A stretch of DNA of 64,000 bases from Pseudoduganella guangdongensis (GTDB taxonomy: Bacteria > Pseudomonadota > Gammaproteobacteria > Burkholderiales > Burkholderiaceae_D). A program made the position numbers and the translations under genes. The stretch is from positions 170,676 to 234,675 of the forward strand of contig NZ_WWCJ01000011.1 in assembly GCF_009857475.1 (NCBI RefSeq). The letters run 5' to 3'. Of the stretch, positions 26,274-34,556 are shown piece by piece. How positions within the stretch are numbered: position 1 is the stretch's first letter; each line of letters opens with the position of its first letter. The notes under the pieces were generated by a model. It ran no database searches. It had not been told where the DNA came from and worked only from the letters and a program-made list of their open reading frames with translations.

Positions 26274-27437
26274 TCAAAGCAGCAGCAGCGCGCGCTCGAT
26301 GTCGGCGATCAGGTCGCCCGCGTCTTCCAGGCCGATGTTGAAACGCACCAGAGTGCCTTTGCCGCTCCAGTTCTTGCGCATGGTGTGGACGCGGTACGGT
26401 ATGCACAGGCTGTGCGCGCCGCCCCAGCTGTAGCCAATGCCGAACAGCTCCAGCGCATCGACGAAACGGTCGGTTTGCTCTTCGCTGTACTTTTCGTCGA
26501 ACAGTACTGAGAACAGGCCGCCGGCGCCAGTGAAGTCGCGCTTCCAGAATTCGTGGCCGGGGCAGTCCTCGAACGCGGGGTGCAGGACTTTGCTGATTTC
26601 GGGACGGGCTTTGAGCCAGGCGGCGACTTTGCGGGCGGAGGCGTCGTGGGCGTCGAAGCGCAGTTTCAGCGTGGGCAGGTTGCGCAGGACCAGATAGGTG
26701 TCGTCGGCGCTCACGCCCAGGCCGAGCCGCATGTGGGCCATGCTGAGACGTTCGTGCAGCAGCTTGTCGCGCGTAACCAGGGCGCCCATCAGCACGTCCG
26801 AGCCGCCCGACTGGTACTTGGTCAGGGCTTGCATGACGATGTCGACGCCAAGGTCGAAGCCGCGCAGGGCCAGGCCGGCGGACCAGGTGTTGTCGAGCGC
26901 GGTGAGGACGCCTTTCTGTTTCGCGACGGTGCAGATGGCGCGCAGGTCGGGAACTTCCATCGAGACCGAGCCGGGGGCTTCGGTCCAGATCAATTTGGTG
27001 TTGGGCTGGATCAGCTCTGCGATGCCGGCGCCGATCATGGGGTCGTACAGGCGGGCGCTGATGCCGAAGTCGGTGGCGAGCCAGCGCGCGAGATCTCGGT
27101 TGGGGCTGTACACGTTGTCGGGCAGCAGGACGTCGTCGCCGGATTTCAGCAGTGCGAAGTTGCACATGGCGATGGCGGCCAGGCCGCTGGGGGCGAGCAG
27201 GCAGTGATTGCCGCCTTCGATCTCGGCCAGGCGGGCTTCGAGGGTGAAGGTGGTGGGGGTGCCGTGCAGGCCGTAGGTGTAGGCGTTCTTTTCTTTCCAG
27301 TCGCCCGAGCGCATGGCGGCGACGTTCTTGAACAGGACGGTGGAGGCGTGGTGGATTGCGCTGGGGAAGGCGGCGAAGCCTTCGGGCGGCACGTAGTCCG
27401 TGTGGACGATTTGGGTTTGCAGGTGCTTTTTGGTCAT
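26274..27437 (-). CDS. metC: Cystathionine beta-lyase-like PLP enzyme (Cys/Met metabolism family)
   Basis: A fold-type I PLP enzyme of 387 residues. The PLP lysine is in 'QALTKYQSGGSDVLMGAL'; also visible are 'NAYTYGLHGTPTTFTLEARL', 'APSGLAAIAMCNFALL' and 'LDNTWSAGLALRGFDLGVD'. The 'SAGLALRGFDLGVD' and 'GLGVSADDTYLVLRNLPTL' segments fit cystathionine beta-lyase, which gives homocysteine for methionine synthesis. Gamma-synthase or gamma-lyase activity cannot be excluded. ATG 27437 was chosen over an upstream in-frame codon at 27476 that lies inside the hairpin element. No other methionine gene is adjacent. Confidence 0.82.
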   Translation of the reverse strand: MTKKHLQTQIVHTDYVPPEGFAAFPSAIHHASTVLFKNVAAMRSGDWKEKNAYTYGLHGTPTTFTLEARLAEIEGGNHCLLAPSGLAAIAMCNFALLKSGDDVLLPDNVYSPNRDLARWLATDFGISARLYDPMIGAGIAELIQPNTKLIWTEAPGSVSMEVPDLRAICTVAKQKGVLTALDNTWSAGLALRGFDLGVDIVMQALTKYQSGGSDVLMGALVTRDKLLHERLSMAHMRLGLGVSADDTYLVLRNLPTLKLRFDAHDASARKVAAWLKARPEISKVLHPAFEDCPGHEFWKRDFTGAGGLFSVLFDEKYSEEQTDRFVDALELFGIGYSWGGAHSLCIPYRVHTMRKNWSGKGTLVRFNIGLEDAGDLIADIERALLLL

Positions 27438-27448
27438 GGCACCTATTC

Positions 27449-27594
27449 TAAACCGGTAAGGCAGGGTCTGACCCACAGGGTCAGACCCTGGGTGTACAAA
27501 GGCCGCGGGATTGGGTGCAGGCGCACAACCCTAACCCGCGGCCATGGCATTGCTTGGGTCTGACCCTGCGGGTCAGACCCAGATTTACCGGTTT
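27449..27594. repeat. Composite triple-hairpin element with terminal inverted repeats
   Basis: Outer arms AAACCGGTAA (27450-27459) and TTACCGGTTT (27585-27594) enclose three hairpins. Hairpin 1: CAGGGTCTGACCC, loop ACA, GGGTCAGACCCTG (27462-27490). Hairpin 2: GGCCGCGGG (27501-27509) with CCCGCGGCC (27535-27543). Hairpin 3: TGGGTCTGACCC, loop TGC, GGGTCAGACCCA (27555-27581). The right end reaches the rimO stop codon. It lies between the starts of metC and the end of rimO, both on the minus strand, so it can end rimO transcription. Confidence 0.85.
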
Positions 27595-28985
27595 TACTGC
27601 GCCTCACCCCACAAGTCATGCGCGTCGGAGGTGGTGATTTCAACATCGAAGAACTGGCCAACGGCCAGTTTCTTTTTCGGGTCAAATGGACGTTTGACGT
27701 GCACGACGCCGTCAATCTCCGGCGCATCCGCAGCGGAACGGCCGATGGCGCCGCTCGGGGTCAGCTCATCGATCAGCACCTTGATCGTCTTGCCCACCTT
27801 CGCCTTCAGGCGATTGCGCGAAATCTCTTCCTGCAGCAGCATCACGCGGCCGCGGCGCTCTTCACGCACCTCTTCCGGCACCGGATTCGCCAGCTCATTG
27901 GCAGTCGCGCCTTCCACCGGCGAGTAGGCGAAGCAGCCCAGGCGGTCGATCTGCGCTTCCTTCAGGAAGTCCAGCAGGTACTCGAACTCCGCCTCGGTCT
28001 CGCCCGGGAAGCCGGCGATGAAGGTGGAGCGGATGGTCAGGTCCGGGTTCATTTCGCGCCACTTCAGGATGCGCTCCAGGTTACGCTCGCCGGATGCCGG
28101 GCGCTTCATGCGCTTCAGCACATCCGGATGCGCGTGCTGCATCGGAATGTCCAGGTAAGGCAGCACGTGGCCGTCGCCCATCATCGGGATCACTTCATCC
28201 ACGTGCGGGTACGGGTAGACGTAGTGCAGGCGCACCCAGGCGCCGTATTGCTTGGCCAGCTCGCCCAGGGCCTGGGTCAGCTGCGTCATATGGGTTTTCA
28301 CCGGACGGCCGTTCCAGAAACCGGAGCGGAACTTGACGTCGACGCCGTAGGCGGAGGTGTCCTGCGAAATCACCAGCAGTTCTTTCACGCCGGCCTTGAA
28401 CAGGTTCTCCGCTTCCAGCATCAGCTCCGCGATCGGACGCGATACCAGGTCGCCGCGCATCGACGGGATGATGCAGAACGAGCAGCGGTGGTTGCAGCCT
28501 TCAGAAATTTTCAGGTAGGCATAATGCTTGGGCGTCAGCTTGATGCCTTGCGGCGGCAGCAGGTCGATGAACGGTTCGTGCGGCTTCGGCAGGTGGGTGT
28601 GTACCTGGGCCATCACCTCGCCCACCGCGTGCGGGCCGGTCACGGCCAGGACTTTCGGGTGAACCTTCTGGATGATGTCGTCGCCGTCCTTGTCTTTCTT
28701 GGCGCCCAGGCAGCCGGTCACGATGACCTTGCCGTTTTCAGCCAGCGCTTCGCCGATGGCGTCCAGCGATTCCTGCACGGCGGCGTCGATGAAGCCGCAG
28801 GTGTTCACGATCACCAGGTCGGCACCGTCGTAGGATTTGGCGGTTTCGTAGCCTTCGGCGCGCAGCTGGGTCAGGATTTGTTCGGAGTCGACCAGCGCTT
28901 TCGGGCAGCCGAGGGAGACAAAGCCAACTTTAGGTGCGGGGGTGCCTTCGGCGGGGGTGGTGCGGGTGATTTGCTTGGATTGCAT
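27594..28985 (-). CDS. rimO: Ribosomal protein S12 methylthiotransferase RimO
   Basis: Adds a methylthio group to Asp88/89 of ribosomal protein S12. 463 residues. N-terminal UPF0004 domain with three cluster cysteines (Cys27 in '[12 protein letters not shown]', Cys63 in '[10 protein letters not shown]', Cys92 in 'TGCLGAKK'). The radical-SAM motif CxxxCxxC is 'CNHRCSFC' (Cys164, 168, 171). A C-terminal TRAM domain follows ('[20 protein letters not shown]'). The 'ALVDSE' and '[13 protein letters not shown]' patterns separate RimO from MiaB. It is downstream of phaR, with a hairpin and a TATAAT box in the 72-bp gap, so it probably has its own promoter. Confidence 0.96.
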   Translation of the reverse strand: MQSKQITRTTPAEGTPAPKVGFVSLGCPKALVDSEQILTQLRAEGYETAKSYDGADLVIVNTCGFIDAAVQESLDAIGEALAENGKVIVTGCLGAKKDKDGDDIIQKVHPKVLAVTGPHAVGEVMAQVHTHLPKPHEPFIDLLPPQGIKLTPKHYAYLKISEGCNHRCSFCIIPSMRGDLVSRPIAELMLEAENLFKAGVKELLVISQDTSAYGVDVKFRSGFWNGRPVKTHMTQLTQALGELAKQYGAWVRLHYVYPYPHVDEVIPMMGDGHVLPYLDIPMQHAHPDVLKRMKRPASGERNLERILKWREMNPDLTIRSTFIAGFPGETEAEFEYLLDFLKEAQIDRLGCFAYSPVEGATANELANPVPEEVREERRGRVMLLQEEISRNRLKAKVGKTIKVLIDELTPSGAIGRSAADAPEIDGVVHVKRPFDPKKKLAVGQFFDVEITTSDAHDLWGEAQ

Positions 28986-29017
28986 GGCAGATAGCTGATG
29001 ATTCAGGGCAATCCACC

Positions 29018-29023
29018 ATTATA
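29018..29023 (-). promoter_or_regulatory. Candidate -10 box of rimO
   Basis: TATAAT on the minus strand, 33 nt upstream of the rimO ATG and just past the phaR hairpin. The matching -35 would fall inside the hairpin and is not consensus-like. Confidence 0.45.
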
Positions 29024-29026
29024 GCA

Positions 29027-29051
29027 AAAGCGGGAGCCTAGCTCCCGCTTT
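29027..29051 (-). terminator. Terminator of phaR
   Basis: Perfect 11-bp arms AAAGCGGGAGC and GCTCCCGCTTT with a 3-nt loop, 6 nt after the phaR stop codon. On the minus strand the stem ends in TTTT, a rather short U-run. Confidence 0.75.
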
Positions 29052-29057
29052 CACAGC

Positions 29058-29612
29058 TTACTTTTTGTCCGTGGGCGGCGGCGCAAACGGGAAGGTGCCG
29101 AAGATATTCTTACTCTGGTTCTGCATTTGCTCTTGCATTTGCACAAACAGGCTCTTCGACTGGTCAATATAGTTATTCATCATGCCCTGCATGATCGGCG
29201 CTTGCACGTTCATGAACTGGGTCCACATTTCGGGGCTGAACGATTTGCCGTCGAAATTCGCGGCGCCGGTAGTGAATTTGCGCTGGATATCGGTAAATGC
29301 CTGGATATTCTTTTCCAGGTAAGACCCCATCATGCCCTGCATGGCATGGCCGTAGAAACGGATGATCTGCGCCAGCACGTCGGTAGAGAACATCGGCACG
29401 CCGCTGGCCTCCTCTTCCAGGATGATCTGGAGCAGGATGCTGCGGGTCAGGTCTTCGTTGGACTTGGCGTCGACGACGGTGAACTCTTCGGCATCGAGCA
29501 CGAGTTGTTTAACGTCCGTCAGGGTAATGTAGGAACTGGTTTGCGTATCGTAAAGACGGCGATTCGGGTATTTCTTAATCAAGCGTTCAGTACTTTTCTT
29601 TGCACTACTCAT
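29058..29612 (-). CDS. phaR: Polyhydroxyalkanoate synthesis repressor PhaR
   Basis: DNA-binding repressor that also binds PHA granules and controls phasin and its own gene. About 184 residues. The N-terminal PHB/PHA accumulation regulator domain is clear: 'IKKYPNRRLYDTQTSSYITL' then 'KQLVLDAEEFTVVDAKSNED', followed by 'LTRSILLQIILEEE'. The C-terminal half is Met/Gln-rich and amphipathic ('QMQEQMQNQSKNIFGTFPF'), typical of granule-associating parts. ATG 29612 was chosen over the adjacent GTG. It follows phaC on the same strand after 155 nt, a gap that holds inverted repeats and a -10-like box. Confidence 0.95.
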   Translation of the reverse strand: MSSAKKSTERLIKKYPNRRLYDTQTSSYITLTDVKQLVLDAEEFTVVDAKSNEDLTRSILLQIILEEEASGVPMFSTDVLAQIIRFYGHAMQGMMGSYLEKNIQAFTDIQRKFTTGAANFDGKSFSPEMWTQFMNVQAPIMQGMMNNYIDQSKSLFVQMQEQMQNQSKNIFGTFPFAPPPTDKK

Positions 29613-29672
29613 CACAAGTCCATTTATTGCGCCGCAGCGCGTCTACCTGCCGTTGATAATATTTGCGACCCC

Positions 29673-29678
29673 ATTATA
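29673..29678 (-). promoter_or_regulatory. Candidate -10 box of phaR
   Basis: TATAAT on the minus strand, about 60 nt upstream of the phaR ATG. No clear -35 at normal spacing; the inverted repeat at 29700-29732 lies just upstream. Confidence 0.4.
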
Positions 29679-29699
29679 GGGCGAAAAAAAAGCTTTTGG

Positions 29700-29732
29700 C
29701 ACGACAATGTTATAAGTTAAGTGATTGTCGTG
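29700..29732. promoter_or_regulatory. Inverted repeat upstream of phaR, possible operator
   Basis: CACGACAAT (29700-29708) and ATTGTCGTG (29724-29732), 9 bp perfect, separated by 15 AT-rich bases. The position just upstream of the putative phaR -10 box suits a regulator site; a weak phaC terminator is the alternative. Confidence 0.4.
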
Positions 29733-29739
29733 GCCAATA

Positions 29740-29750
29740 TTGCAACGCAA
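29740..29750. promoter_or_regulatory. Possible PhaR-binding half-site pair TTGC-N3-GCAA
   Basis: TTGCAACGCAA is a dyad of TTGC and GCAA around AAC. PhaR proteins from other bacteria bind TGC-rich dyads upstream of their own gene, so autoregulation is plausible. The match is short and could be chance. Confidence 0.35.
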
Positions 29751-29767
29751 CTTAATATTGCCGTTTC

Positions 29768-31486
29768 TCAATCAGCCTTGGCTTTGACATAACGTCCTGG
29801 CGCCGCTTCGATCGGCTGGAAGGTAGCGTTGCCGAGCTTGCTGCGCGCCTTCACGTCCTTGCCCCCGTGCTCGGCGAGGAAGGCGGCCCAATCCGCCCAC
29901 CAGCTGCCGGGATGCTCGGCGGCGCCTGCGAACCACTCGTCCGCCGTCGCAGGACGGGCGTCATTGGTCCAGTAGCTGCGCTTTTTCTTCGCCGCCGGAT
30001 TGATCACGCCCGCAATATGGCCGGAGGCGCCCAGGATGAACTTGTTCTGCCCCGGCTTTTTGGGATTCAGGATTTTGGTCGACTGGTAGGCCGAGTTCCA
30101 CGGCACGATATGGTCCTCGCGCGAGGCGTAGATAAAGGCAGGGGCGTCGATCTTCGACAGGTCGACTTTCTCACCTGCAACAGTCAGCTTGCCCGGCACC
30201 TTCAGGCTGTTCTCCAGGTAGGTATTGCGCAAGTACCAGCAGAACATCGGGCCCGGCAGGTTGGTCGAGTCCGAGTTCCAGTACAGCAGGTCGAATGGCG
30301 GCGGCTCGTTGCCTTTCAGGTAGTTGGACTGGACATAGTTCCACACCAGGTCGTTCGGGCGCAGGCTGGAGAAGGTGCTGGCCAGGTCGCGGCCCGGCAT
30401 CAGGCCGCCACTCTTCAGCGCCTGCTCGCGGATCTGCACTTGCGCCTCATCCACGAAGACGTTCAGCACGCCGGTGTCGCTGAAGTCGAGGAAGGTGGTG
30501 AGCAAGGTGACTGCCGCTGCCGGCTGTTCGCCGCGCGCGGCCATCACGGCCAGGGTGGTCGACAGCAGAGTGCCGCCGACGCAGAAGCCCAGCACGTTCA
30601 GCTTGTCTTGCTTGCTGATTTCGCGGGTGATGTTGATGGCGTTGACCACGCCCTTCTCGATATAGTCGTCCCAGGTGGTCTTGGCCAGCGACTGGTCCGG
30701 GTTGCGCCAGGACACCAGGAACACGGTATTGCCCTGCTCCACCGCATAGCGCACCAGCGAGTTTTCCGGCTGCAGGTCGAGGATATAGTACTTGTTGATG
30801 CACGGCGGCACCATCAGCAGCGGGCGTTCGTGGACGGTCTTGGTCAGCGGCGTGTACTGGATCAGCTGGAACAACTCGTTCTCGTACACCACCGCCCCTT
30901 CCGTCGTCGCCAGGTTGCGGCCTACTTCAAAGGCTTTTTCATCCGACAGCGAGATATGGCCTCGTTGCATATCACCCAGCAGGTTGGCCAGGCCCTTGGT
31001 CAGGCTCTCACCCTTCGATTCGATCAGTTTCCGGTGCGCCTCCGGGTTGGTGGCCAGGAAGTTGGCGGGCGACATGGCGTCCACCACTTGCTGCACGGCG
31101 AAGCGGATTTTCTGTTTTTGCTGCGGGCTGGCGTCAACGGCTTCCGCCATTTGCAGCAGGAATTTGCTGTTCAGCAGGTATGATGCCGCATTGAACGCGG
31201 ACACCGGATTGCCCTGCCAGGCGTCGGACGAGAAGCGGCGATCCTTGACCGACGGCGATTTGCCGGTCAGGAATTCCTGCCACAAGGCAGTGAACTCGCC
31301 CATATAATCGTTCCTCAGCTGCTCCATCGCTTCCGGGCGAACGGCGGCACCGGCATTACGCAGGAGTGCCGCGCCTGGCACCACATCCATCTCCGGCATC
31401 ATCTTGAGCCAGGATTGCCATTGGTTCGGATCGCTGATTTGGGCCATCCAGGCGTTGGCGAAGGCTTGCGGGTCGGGCATGTTCAT
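29768..31486 (-). CDS. phaC: Class I poly(3-hydroxyalkanoate) synthase
   Basis: Polymerises (R)-3-hydroxyacyl-CoA into PHA granules. The 572-residue length fits class I enzymes. The N-terminal PhaC_N domain is followed by an alpha/beta-hydrolase fold with lipase-like box 'LGFCVGGTLL' (catalytic Cys302), Asp458 in 'YASREDHIVPW' and His490 in 'GASGHIAGVINP'. 'VSWRNPDQSLAKTTWDDYI' and 'PPCINKYYILDLQPENSLV' are class I signatures. phaA and phaB are not in the window, so here phaC is associated with phaR only. It is divergent from a 66-residue membrane-protein gene across only 36 bp, so its promoter may lie within that gene. Confidence 0.97.
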   Translation of the reverse strand: MNMPDPQAFANAWMAQISDPNQWQSWLKMMPEMDVVPGAALLRNAGAAVRPEAMEQLRNDYMGEFTALWQEFLTGKSPSVKDRRFSSDAWQGNPVSAFNAASYLLNSKFLLQMAEAVDASPQQKQKIRFAVQQVVDAMSPANFLATNPEAHRKLIESKGESLTKGLANLLGDMQRGHISLSDEKAFEVGRNLATTEGAVVYENELFQLIQYTPLTKTVHERPLLMVPPCINKYYILDLQPENSLVRYAVEQGNTVFLVSWRNPDQSLAKTTWDDYIEKGVVNAINITREISKQDKLNVLGFCVGGTLLSTTLAVMAARGEQPAAAVTLLTTFLDFSDTGVLNVFVDEAQVQIREQALKSGGLMPGRDLASTFSSLRPNDLVWNYVQSNYLKGNEPPPFDLLYWNSDSTNLPGPMFCWYLRNTYLENSLKVPGKLTVAGEKVDLSKIDAPAFIYASREDHIVPWNSAYQSTKILNPKKPGQNKFILGASGHIAGVINPAAKKKRSYWTNDARPATADEWFAGAAEHPGSWWADWAAFLAEHGGKDVKARSKLGNATFQPIEAAPGRYVKAKAD

Positions 31487-31522
31487 TTTTAAGTCCGTTA
31501 AAAATACAACTTTGGGAGAAAA

Positions 31523-31723
31523 ATGCTGCTTGTTGCTGTTGCCTGGCTCTACGTCACGGTGCTGATGGCGTTCACGGAACCAACCGTGGTTGCCGGCATC
31601 ATGACATTCCTGCTCTATGGTGCGTTGCCATTGGGAATACTATTTTATATAACAGGTGGCAAACGCCGCAAACGCAAACGGGCAGCCGAAGCCGCCCGTC
31701 GCGATGAACCACCTACTGTTTGA
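31523..31723 (+). CDS. Small two-helix membrane protein
   Basis: 66 residues: two hydrophobic segments ('LLVAVAWLYVTVLMAF' and 'IMTFLLYGALPLGILFYIT') followed by a strongly basic tail ('GGKRRKRKRAAEAARR'). A good ribosome site (GGGAG, 5 nt before ATG) supports translation. It is transcribed divergently from phaC and overlaps the 3' end of pgeF by 11 nt. No family is recognised with confidence; similar short proteins are seen near phaC in related betaproteobacteria as far as I recall. Confidence 0.6.
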   Translation: MLLVAVAWLYVTVLMAFTEPTVVAGIMTFLLYGALPLGILFYITGGKRRKRKRAAEAARRDEPPTV

Positions 31724-32552
31724 TCCAGATCAAACTCGCCTGCCGCCCCGTCACCTTGTCGCGGCGATAGGAATAGAAGCGGCTGGCGTCCGTCACGGTG
31801 CATAAATCGCCGCCCGACACGTCGCTTACGCCAACCCGTCCCAGCGTGAGCCGCGCCAACGCGTAGATGTCGGCCAAATACTTACCCGGCATGCTAGCGC
31901 GGGGCACGAAGGCGGCGCGCACCGCTGCCGTTTCGTCGGCTGAGCCTTCCGCACCGGCCAGGAAGGCTTGCAGCACTTCCTCCCCCACCTCGAATTGCTG
32001 CGGGCCGATGGCAGCCCCGAGCCAGGCGATGATCTCATTGCCGGCCGGGTCGCCCTCGGGCGCGAGTTCGGCGCGCATGGCGGCCACCGTCGCCTCGAGC
32101 ACGCCACCGGCCAGGCCGCGCCACCCCGCATGCGCGGCGCCGACCACGCTGCCGGCGCGGTCGGCAAACAGCACCGGCAGGCAATCCGCAGTCTGGATGG
32201 CGCAGATGGCGCCGGGCATGGTGGCGATGCTGGCATCCGCTTCCGGCACGCTGCCGCGCGCCACGCGGTCGGCGCGGGCGACCACGCTACCGTGCACCTG
32301 CGACAGCCAGGCCGGCTCGGACGGCAGGCGGCCGCGCACAATCGCGCGGTTAAAGGCCACATTGGCCGGATCGTCGCCCACGTGCACGCCCAGGTTCAGG
32401 CCGCCGCCGGCGGTGGCAATCTCCTGCGGGCCGGGGCCGTAAGGGTCGGGGCTGACGCCGCCGCGCCGCGTGGTGCACACAAAACCGATATTGTCGGGCG
32501 CGCCGGGCCAGTCCGGCACCAGCCATTGCGCCCCTTGGAAGGAATGCTGCAT
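31713..32552 (-). CDS. pgeF: Multicopper polyphenol oxidase/YfiH-type purine nucleoside phosphorylase
   Basis: 279 residues of the YfiH/DUF152 family, which has been described as peptidoglycan editing factor and as a purine nucleoside phosphorylase/deaminase. Metal-site segments are visible: 'LSQVHGSVV', 'IQTADCLPVLFADRAG', 'AAHAGWRGLAGGVLE' and 'GAAIGPQQFEVGEEV', with C-terminal 'GGDLCTVTDASRFYSYRRD'. Its ATG directly follows the rluD stop codon with no spacer, the same rluD-yfiH order as in E. coli. Confidence 0.92.
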   Translation of the reverse strand: MQHSFQGAQWLVPDWPGAPDNIGFVCTTRRGGVSPDPYGPGPQEIATAGGGLNLGVHVGDDPANVAFNRAIVRGRLPSEPAWLSQVHGSVVARADRVARGSVPEADASIATMPGAICAIQTADCLPVLFADRAGSVVGAAHAGWRGLAGGVLEATVAAMRAELAPEGDPAGNEIIAWLGAAIGPQQFEVGEEVLQAFLAGAEGSADETAAVRAAFVPRASMPGKYLADIYALARLTLGRVGVSDVSGGDLCTVTDASRFYSYRRDKVTGRQASLIWIKQ

Positions 32553-33650
32553 TTACTCGTCGTCGAATTCGTCGTCGTAGATATCGTAGTCTTCGTAGTC
32601 ACCGTGGCCGGCTGCGGCGGCGGCCAGCGCCGCCTCGTCCGGTTCCTCGATGCCGGCGCGCTGCATCAGCTCGACGAAGTCCTCTGCCAGCGGCACATTC
32701 CATTCCATCTGCGCGCCCGTGAACGGGTGAATCAGGCCCAGGCGGCGTGCCTGCAGGGCCTGGCGCGGGAAGATATGCGCCATGTGCTGCTTGCCGTACA
32801 CCTGGTCGCCGATCAGGGAGAAGCCCAGGTGCGCCATGTGGACGCGGATCTGGTGGGTGCGGCCCGTCTCCAGGCGGCATTGCACCAGGGAAACCGGACG
32901 GCCATCCAGCACGCCCTCAGCCAGGCGCTGGTAATGGGTGATGGCCGGCTTCGAGCCCATGCTGGCGGACACCGCCATTTTCACGCGGTCTTTCTGGTCG
33001 CGGCCCATCGAGGCGTCGATCGTGCCGCTCATGCGCGGGGTGCCCCACACGATGCACCAGTACTCGCGCTTCACGGTGCGCGCCTGCAGCTGGCGCACCA
33101 GGTCGGTCTGGGTCGGCAGGTCTTTGCCCACCACCATCAGGCCGCTGGTGTCCTTGTCCAGGCGGTGCACGATGCCGGCGCGCGGCACGCCGCCCAGTTG
33201 CGGCCAGCGGTGCAGCAGGCCGTTCAGCATGGTGCCCGACCAGTTGCCGGCGCCCGGATGCACGACCAGGCCGGCCGGCTTATTGATGACCAGCAGGTTG
33301 TCGTCTTCAAACACCACGTCCAACGGCACGTCTTCCGGGGTGAAAGCGACGTCTTCCGGGGCCGGTTGCGGCACCACCAGGATTTTTTCATCGCCATAGA
33401 CGGTGGCGCGCACCTTGGCGGGTTTGCCATCGACGGTGACATGGCCTTCCTCGATCCAGGATTGCAGGCGGCCGCGCGAGAACTGGGGCACCAGACGTGC
33501 CACGACCTTGTCCAGGCGTTCGCCGCAGTCGCCCTTGGTCAATTCGAGTTCAATCGGGGCCAGGGGGTCGCCCGCAGGCGTATCTTCCCCAAATTCACCT
33601 TCAAAATCGGCGTCAAAATCGTTGTCAGGCATTTGTTCTGCCGAATTCAT
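32553..33650 (-). CDS. rluD: 23S rRNA pseudouridine synthase RluD
   Basis: Makes pseudouridines at 23S rRNA positions 1911/1915/1917. About 365 residues: acidic N-terminal extension, S4 RNA-binding domain (~35-100, 'RGRLQSWIEEGHVTVDGKPA'), then the RluA-type catalytic domain with the catalytic Asp in 'GIVHRLDKDTSGLMVVGK' and 'CRLETGRTHQIRVHMAHLG'. The C-terminus is an unusual acidic tail of Asp, Glu and Tyr encoded by GTC/GTC-rich repeats at 32553-32600. ATG 33650 was chosen; GTG 33668 is in frame. Divergent from bamD, the standard betaproteobacterial arrangement. Confidence 0.95.
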   Translation of the reverse strand: MNSAEQMPDNDFDADFEGEFGEDTPAGDPLAPIELELTKGDCGERLDKVVARLVPQFSRGRLQSWIEEGHVTVDGKPAKVRATVYGDEKILVVPQPAPEDVAFTPEDVPLDVVFEDDNLLVINKPAGLVVHPGAGNWSGTMLNGLLHRWPQLGGVPRAGIVHRLDKDTSGLMVVGKDLPTQTDLVRQLQARTVKREYWCIVWGTPRMSGTIDASMGRDQKDRVKMAVSASMGSKPAITHYQRLAEGVLDGRPVSLVQCRLETGRTHQIRVHMAHLGFSLIGDQVYGKQHMAHIFPRQALQARRLGLIHPFTGAQMEWNVPLAEDFVELMQRAGIEEPDEAALAAAAAGHGDYEDYDIYDDEFDDE

Positions 33651-33683
33651 CTCAGGTTTCAATATCACAGCATTCCCATCGGC

Positions 33684-33689
33684 TATAAT
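33684..33689 (+). promoter_or_regulatory. Candidate -10 box of bamD
   Basis: TATAAT 45 nt upstream of the bamD ATG. A TTTCAA about 21 nt further upstream is the nearest -35-like element, with poor spacing. Confidence 0.45.
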
Positions 33690-33733
33690 CAGCCAAGTTT
33701 AGTATTTTGGTTAACGATTCCTTGCACATCAAC

Positions 33734-34531
33734 ATGCAAAAAAAAATATCAGTAGTTGCAGCAACAGTCGTACTGTTTAGTTTGTCAGCTTGTGGCCTGT
33801 TACCAGAACGCGCGGACGAGTCCCGAGGCTGGTCCGCAACGAAATTATACTCGGAGGCCAAGGATGAACAGGCCAGCGGCAACTATGAACGTGCCGTTCA
33901 GCTGTTTGAGCGCCTCGAATCGAGCTATCCGTTCGGCACTTATGCGCAGCAAGCGCAGATGGAAGTGGCCTACTCCCACTATAAGGCACAGGACCAGGCC
34001 CAGGCTCTGGCAGCTGTGGAGCGCTTCATCAAGCTGCATCCGAACCACCCGAACGTAGACTATATGTACTACCTGCGTGGCCTGATCAACTTCAACGATT
34101 CCATCGGCTTGCTGAACTTCCTGTACGAACAGGATCCGGCCGAGCGCGATCCGAAAATGACCCGCGAGGCGTTTGCCGCCTTCAAGGCCCTGGTCGAGAA
34201 GTTTCCAAATAGCAAGTATACGCCGGACGCGATTGATCGCATGAAGTACCTGATCAATGCCATGGCCAAGTACGAAGTCTATGTGGCGCGCTATTACTAC
34301 CGTCGCGGCGCCTACCTGGCGGCGATCAACCGTTCCCAGGGCGTATTGACCGATTACGCGGATTCGCCTTCGGTCGAAGAAGCGCTGGCCATTATGTACC
34401 GCGGTTACGACAAGATGGGCAACATCACCCTGCGCGACGATACCAAGCGTGTGTTCGTGAAGAACTTCCCGGACAGCAAAATGCTGGAGGATGACGGGTC
34501 GAAGAAGACTGCCTGGTGGCGTGTCTGGTGA
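33734..34531 (+). CDS. bamD: Outer membrane protein assembly factor BamD
   Basis: Essential lipoprotein of the BAM complex that inserts beta-barrel proteins. 265 residues with lipoprotein signal peptide, lipobox 'LSAC' with Cys20, and five TPR-like repeats ('LYSEAKDEQASGNYERAVQL', 'AYSHYKAQDQAQALAAVERF', 'VARYYYRRGAYLAAINRSQG'). The ATG at 33734 gives a proper signal peptide (MQKKISVV...); the upstream TTG frame start does not. An A9 run just after the start codon is intact. Followed by a hairpin and the converging yaaA. Confidence 0.97.
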   Translation: MQKKISVVAATVVLFSLSACGLLPERADESRGWSATKLYSEAKDEQASGNYERAVQLFERLESSYPFGTYAQQAQMEVAYSHYKAQDQAQALAAVERFIKLHPNHPNVDYMYYLRGLINFNDSIGLLNFLYEQDPAERDPKMTREAFAAFKALVEKFPNSKYTPDAIDRMKYLINAMAKYEVYVARYYYRRGAYLAAINRSQGVLTDYADSPSVEEALAIMYRGYDKMGNITLRDDTKRVFVKNFPDSKMLEDDGSKKTAWWRVW

Positions 34532-34556
34532 TGTAACCAGCAGAACCGGGAAACCA

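Noticed and set aside
32553..32600. GTC/GTA repeats at the end of rluD as a microsatellite or regulatory repeat
   Set aside because: They encode an acidic Asp/Glu/Tyr tail in frame; no evidence of another role.
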